Part shown: in pieces, positions 59,184-64,000 of the stretch | Layout of the letters: each line of letters begins with the position of its first letter | How positions within the stretch are numbered: position 1 is the first letter of the stretch | Origin: Forficula auricularia | Taxonomy: Eukaryota; Arthropoda; Insecta; Dermaptera; Forficulidae | DNA: 64,000 bases | NCBI GenBank assembly: GCA_024734495.1 | Contig: JALMQS010000069.1 | Coordinates: 782,961 to 846,960, forward strand | Direction of reading: 5' to 3' | Program-made: the position numbers and the translations under genes | Notes under the pieces: model-generated | The model's input: the letters and a program-made list of their open reading frames with translations, nothing else | The model's database searches: none | What the model was told of the DNA's origin: nothing

Positions 59184-59350
59184 GTTTACTATATATGGCT
59201 AACTTGCTATGACAACGAATTTTCAATATCCAATAGATAATAATTGACTCCATGGAAAATAATAGATAAAATAATTATAATTAAGAAGACTGATGATGAA
59301 GGTCAAGCCTTCGAAACTATAATCTCAAACAAATAAATTATATATATATA

Positions 59351-59512
59351 CTAGCTGTGAAACCCGCCTTCGCTAGCCATTGGGCTCGCCCCTGGACCCC
59401 CCCCCCCCCGCAAAAAAAAAACACCCACCACGCCCACACCCCGCACCATGCGCCTGTTCCCAACCCCCGCCACCACACCAGATAAAACATTCATTTTATA
59501 TATATATATAGA
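59351..59512 (-). mobile_element. Mini-Helitron, 162 bp
   Basis: On the minus strand it starts TCTATATATATATATAAAAT after an A and ends GCGAAGGCGGGTTTCACAG then CTAG before a T, with no target duplication. A C-rich tract (CCCCCCCCCCCCCCG, 59397) on the plus strand corresponds to the G-rich strand of the Helitron at 1455-2039. Confidence 0.85.
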
Positions 59513-59615
59513 TAATTTCATTTAAATTGGTAACCATGACGACTGTTTTTGTTGGAGGACGGACACAGATACATATGTACAAGGTACAAATGCGCTTTAG
59601 TAGTATAGGATTAGG
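59513..59615. repeat. Probable remnant of another Helitron-type repeat
   Basis: GGACGGACACAGATACATAT and ACAAATGCGCTTTAGTAGTA have the look of insect Helitron interior/3' sequence. The ends are not resolved. Confidence 0.35.
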
Positions 59616-60240
59616 GTGGTCTTTATTTTGGATATTTTCGAATTTTTATACTGCCGCCTCTTCATATGGTTCGAAATAAAAAAAAATAAATAAAAATATC
59701 CCTAAAGTTTCAAGTCTCTATCTCAATTTTAACTTGTGCCGCACAGCGATCTAAGTTTCCCATCTAAATAACATGTAGTTTTTGGCATTGAACATTCAAT
59801 TTTTTATTCCAGCCAAAGTAATGATTCAAAAAATTGAAACTCTGTAGACTTTATCCTTATCATAGTAGCTATCTTTCAGAATTTTTACAGATTTTTAGCT
59901 ATTATAATTTTGGAGTTATAGCTAGATAAAATACTGCAATATCTTAGTATAGACTACAAAATTATAATAGCTAACTATCTGTAAAAATTCTGAAGGATAA
60001 CTACAATTATAAGGATAAAGAATTTCAAATTTTTTGAACCATTACTTTGGCCGAAATAAAAAATGATCGTTCAATTCTAAAAACTCCATGTTATTTAGAT
60101 GGGAAACTTACATCGCTGTGGGGCACAAGTGAAAATTGAGATAGAGACTTGAAACTTTGGGGTTATTTTTTTTTATTTATTTCGAACCAAATAGGCCTCT
60201 ATCAGCGTAAAAATTCGAAAATACCCAAAAGAAGGACCAC
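59616..60240. mobile_element. Fold-back element with ~285-295-bp arms
   Basis: The arms 59616-59911 and 59958-60240 are inverted copies with scattered differences (GTGGTCTTTATTTTGGATAT outside; TAGCTATTATAATTTTG inside). No coding or hammerhead-like core is seen. Confidence 0.9.
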
Positions 60241-60328
60241 AATATACGTTTACTATTATACTATATATACCTATATATAATTGGTTTATGTGCATCAAGC
60301 AGAGGTCTACCTCTTTGATTTCTCTTTA

Positions 60329-61187
60329 TAAAATCATCTCACTATCTCATGTTAAAGCCTCAAAAAAGGGTTTTTAAGGTTTTAGTATAAATGTAAAACC
60401 TATCTTCCCACTCTGGATGCAATTCCGAAACGATCTATCAAAGTAACCTCTACCGTGTCTCACGACTTGCTGGTCCACCGAGGAAGCGTTTCCGTGCTTT
60501 CCCCGTTTTATAAATCTATCACAGCATGTGATCTGATAACTTGAAGTCAACAATTCCCCCCAACGTCGGCTTTGCGCGTAGCACGCACAGTATTTTACCT
60601 AAAACTTAATCTAAATATCTAAAAAAAATCTCAGGTGTGAAATAGAATCCTAAAATGATTAAATGAGCCTTTTGAAGTTTCTAAGAAAAGTAATTTCATT
60701 TTTTTGAAGAAAATTATTTGACTGGAGTCTGAAATGATTGTTTTTGTATTGACATTCCAACACGATGTTGTAACACGTAGGCAGCCATATGGACGGACGG
60801 ACACACGGCTCCGTCGTATTTAGGTGAGGATTGCCCTTTCTCTCTCCACTGGCCTTGAGGTTCAATGGCCCAGGCGCCCTCAGATTATACCTTCTTCACT
60901 CTTAACCAACATGACCTAAAATTCGATTAAAATACAAATATCAACTGGTCTGGGCACCACACGATATTCACATTAGTTTCACCCTTATTTGAAATGATCA
61001 TACCAATTTTATTCATTTATGTAATTAATTACTTCAATATGGGTTTCTCCCAAGCCAGAATCGCAAAGTTCCAAAAACTTCAAGTAAACATGTATTTCCG
61101 GTCATTGGATTTTAATCAAAATCCAGGAATAATTCTTCTGGCTTAATGTTAGCTTCTGTTTCAAATTCCAAAACTCTGCCTCTCACC
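60329..61187. other. Spacer of mixed composition
   Basis: 60400-60600 (CGACTTGCTGGTCCACCGAG; AACGTCGGCTTTGCGCGTAG) and 60760-60880 are less AT-rich than average and show no repeat match, so they may be unique DNA. No exon structure is convincing. Confidence 0.35.
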
Positions 61188-61520
61188 CAGTGTCAGTAGC
61201 CAGAAAATGTTCATGGGGGAGGGGGGGGGGGGGGGTGTCAATCCACAAAGCAAAATATTTAGTGGGAATTTTTTTTATTAAAACAAATAGACCAGTTAAA
61301 TTGTGTTTTTATCCGGGTAGCTGTAATTTCTTTGACCCTTTATGTTTTTGGGTGTCTGAGGTTTGCCAACAAAATTTCGTGACGGAACATTGTCAAAAAT
61401 CCAAAAAAAGATAAAAATTTTCATTTTTTGGCGTTTTTTTGCTTATAACTCGAAAACTATCAACATTTCGTAAATAACCTTCCTATTCAAAATGAAAGTT
61501 CATAAAATTTTTTCTGATTC
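61188..61520 (+). repeat. hAT-like end followed by family O copy 2
   Basis: CAGTGTCAGTAGCCAGAAAA followed by a run of G (61204-61235) is a hAT-style terminus. From 61285 the sequence matches family O at 15198-15474 (CAAAATTTCGTGACGGAACA; TTATAACTCGAAAACTATCA). Confidence 0.6.
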
Positions 61521-61749
61521 CGCAAATTCCAAAAACTAACTAAATATATTTTTAGTATTTAATGAAAAAATACCTACTGTTGTCGCCCATCATAGCAAAA
61601 TAAGCTTCGTCCTGTATATGAAAAGTTTTTAATTTCCAATTAAATTACTGTAGTTTATTTTAAAGTTATCTAATATAAACCTTATTATATTAACATACAA
61701 ACATTTACCATTTATTCCAACATATGGAACTTTAAACATTAGAAGGAAC

Positions 61750-61796
61750 CCATACTCGTGTTTGCCAGGGGGCCGAAATTTCTCTGGGCGGCCCTG
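61750..61796 (-). mobile_element. hAT-like terminus (fragment)
   Basis: On the minus strand it reads CAGGGCCGCCCAGAGAAATT then TCGGCCCCCTGGCAAACACG, a common hAT end type. No opposite end is seen. Confidence 0.5.
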
Positions 61797-62261
61797 GTAA
61801 TACTTAACACATGATATATTTGTAAAAGCAATATTCATTTCCTTATTTTTTTAGAATAAATCAAACAATATTCATTTTCTATTCTAAACTATCGTAAAAT
61901 TTCACAAAACAAAAACGAAAATCAATGAATTTACAATACTTTTGAATTTGTTCACTTTAAACATTTCAAAAATCAAAAATCCATTCCAATTTTTATAGAT
62001 AATAATATTTCAAAATGTCAATTTTGATTTTTTTTTATACAAAACCCAATTTTTTAAAAATACATCGTTTTTTAAAAGTACCTTACATTTATGAATATCA
62101 TAACACTTTAAAATTTAGTGGTAAAACATTATATACAATTTTATTTCCCTTATCACGAATAAATTGGCCAATTCCTCACTTCTATGAAAGAGTATTTGAA
62201 TTCATACACTTGAAAATTTCGTCTCTATTTCATGGATATCCTTAAAAATTTAAGTTGATTA

Positions 62262-62345
62262 TACAGATAGGACGGGACCTAAGTATCGCAGGCAGCTAAG
62301 ATTAGAGCACTCTAATTAATAAATTTAAAAATAATAAACTATGGT
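62262..62345 (+). repeat. Short dispersed repeat, also at 27780-27870
   Basis: ATCGCAGGCAGCTAAGATTA then GAGCACTCTAATTAATAAAT is a diverged form of ATCGCAGACAGCTAACTACG...GAGCCCTCCTAGTAATTAAA at 27803-27846. Confidence 0.6.
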
Positions 62346-62584
62346 AAATGAATACAGCTCCTTATAATAACAATCATAAGACGTTTATTAATCTTCCTAA
62401 AGATTTGGCACTAATACTCTTTTTACCAATGAAAAAATTAAAAATTCAAGTTGCTTTTTAAAAGAATTTAATTCCTTTAACAAAACTGGTGTAGATACAA
62501 TATATTAATTATATAATATAATGCTATTCCATTAAGAAATCTATTTTTTTATTAGTATAAAATCAATAAATACTTTAGTTATGG
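62346..62584. other. AT-rich spacer
   Basis: No feature supported. Confidence 0.4.
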
Positions 62585-62780
62585 AAGTTTATTTTAGCTA
62601 CTACTCTGGAAATTCTTTCCCCTGGAAGTTAGATGTGTTCTCGCTTCAAACAAAACTGGCTGGTTTCACTTTTTAAACTCGCTCTAAATTATTTAAACGT
62701 CTAGACCTAGGTTAAACATGACTCGTTTATTAATATATATATATATATACTTCTCTAATCATATTTATTTATTTAATTAA
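62585..62780 (+). repeat. Dispersed repeat family M, copy 2
   Basis: Matches 55268-55470 (TGGTTTCACTTTTTAAACTC; GTCTAGACCTAGGTTAAACA), with an additional (TA)n run at 62738-62751. Confidence 0.75.
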
Positions 62781-63769
62781 AAATAAAAATAACTTTTATA
62801 AGTTTTTTAACTTTAATTCTTCGCTAATCTAATGTCAAAAGTTGACCATTAAACAAACCACTCTTTTATTTCTCCGAACCGATGATGGAGAGGAGAGGTT
62901 TACACCAATCGACTTGATTGGGGAATGGAATTGAAATAATTATCGGAAAAGAGGTTTTTTTATCTAATTTTATCTAAATTTCTCCGAACCTAATTAACAA
63001 ATATAAGGATGTTCTATATTTTTTGTCGAGAAATTTTATAATAGGAAAAAAATTGGAAATTTTGATATTTAATGTAAGTTAATACAAAAATATAAGTACC
63101 CACTCTGAAGTTGATAATTTATATAATTGTCGAAATTGATTTTATTTATTTTATTTTATTTTATTCGATATACGGGAGTTATCCCAGTTACAATATACAT
63201 TTTTATACAATAAATCAACAATTTAACAAAACTAAAATACTAATTTATAGTCTTAATTATTTTTATAGAGAAAAGTTTGCGGAATTTAACATAATGTAAT
63301 GCATTTATTTCTATTATAATTATATTATTTCATTTAAATTGAGTAGGTAAACAATTATTTTTATAGAGAAATTTAACAGACAAAAGTCACATTAATAGAT
63401 AGATAAATAGTACACAGATAGATACATACAAGTGAAGCTAATATAAAGCATGTAATAATATAATACAATCTATTAGACATTTAATCGTAGTGTGAGCAAT
63501 ATCTTTTGATATCCCTCACACCACATGAAAAGAAGTCCAATTGTGAGGAGTTTGCCTTTAGCATCACTCTATTCAGCCCTGTATTTTTTGAATAATTAGT
63601 ATTACAAATGGGGATAAAAAAGGTTTCGACAATGCGACTGTAATATTGAGGTACTTTGAAATTAATATATTGGAGAATTTCACAACAATCAATCAGACCA
63701 TTCAACAGTTTGCGAAGGAATATCAAGTCATTTTGTAGTCTACGGGATGACAATTAATCGGCATTGAGT
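62781..63769. other. AT-rich spacer
   Basis: ATCTAATTTTATCTAAATTTCTCCGAACC follows a related TATTTCTCCGAACCGATGAT, and a (TTTTA)n run lies at 63142-63165. A 90-codon minus ORF (63481-63753) has no recognisable domain. Confidence 0.4.
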
Positions 63770-64000
63770 GAATATAAATAAAAAATGAGATTGTCCTCTG
63801 TTTAATGCAAATAAGCATATACGTATTTAAAAAAGTAATATATACCTATACTTCTAAGTATATTTATATAATTTATTTATTAGAGACAATAGTTTCGATG
63901 ACTTTGCCTCCCTCTTCAGACATATTTATTGAAAATATTTTATATTGTCTTTCCCATGGCTACAATGTAATTGTTTTGGAAATGAATGAGCTTACTAATA
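63770..64000 (+). mobile_element. Family C element, cut by window end
   Basis: AATGAGATTGTCCTCTGTTT and AATGCAAATAAGCATATACG match the family C terminus. On the minus strand CTGAAGA (63913-63919) and CGAAACTATTGTCTC (63882-63896) repeat the hammerhead-like layout. Confidence 0.8.

Larger units (their letters stand above)
58846..60328. mobile_element. Family C element expanded by three nested insertions
   Basis: The outer ends ATAAAGAGAAATCAAAGAGG and CCTCTTTGATTTCTCTTTAT are inverted repeats. At 59290-59324 lies CTGATGATGAAGGTCAAGCC and TTCGAAACTATAATC, the hammerhead-like part (stem GAAGG/CCTTC). Between the ends sit an 8-bp-TSD MITE, a Helitron and a palindromic element. Confidence 0.8.

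Overview
This looks like a stretch of AT-rich animal nuclear DNA, most likely from an arthropod and probably an insect. The reasons are very high A+T, no dense ORFs, no bacterial gene features, and a repeat content (hAT, mariner, pogo/Tigger, Helitron, RTE- and jockey-like LINE remnants, tRNA-derived SINEs, fold-back elements) typical of insect intergenic or intronic DNA. The genus cannot be named from sequence alone. No intact host protein-coding gene could be supported. The longest open frames are 60-170 codons, mostly lie inside repeats, and only resemble known proteins where they are decayed transposases or reverse transcriptases.

Layout. 0-5 kb: a truncated copy of a dispersed repeat (family A), a 585-bp Helitron with a G-rich strand, and a 1.5-kb segment duplicated at 9.9-11 kb and carrying a SINE that the second copy lacks. 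5-9 kb: a repeat related to the insect 'GAACCGACTTC' class, then two TA-flanked terminal-inverted-repeat elements, one with an RTE-type LINE fragment inside. 11-14 kb: a jockey/CR1-like remnant, a ~60-bp degenerate tandem array, and two insertions of a tiny retroposon-like element (family K) with perfect 15- and 12-bp target duplications. 15-22.5 kb: an 88-bp tandem duplication, a complete family C element, an internally deleted mariner with a second mariner fragment facing it, and a 163-bp-arm palindrome. 21-24 kb and 29.6-38.2 kb: hAT elements, several with recognisable 8-bp target duplications, one with hAT transposase C-terminal coding remnants and two nested MITEs.

38-51.7 kb: a run of long fold-back elements (arms 79-300 bp), three of which carry in both arms a hammerhead-ribozyme-like core (CTGAAGA, stem, GAAACG), as known for Penelope-like retroelements. 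53-60 kb: a ~95-bp tandem array, a second family E MITE, a RTE-like LINE 3' end, a fold-back element with a pogo/Tigger remnant inside, and a family C element opened by at least three further insertions (an 8-bp-TSD MITE, a 162-bp Helitron and a 625-bp palindrome). 60-64 kb: isolated termini and another family C copy running off the window.

No gene network can be described. What works together here is parasitic: non-autonomous elements whose ends match absent or decayed autonomous partners. The best leads are the conserved hammerhead-like motif across several fold-back families, a shared terminal module joining families K and C, a SINE carried inside a hAT element, and the layered nests that give a relative insertion chronology.
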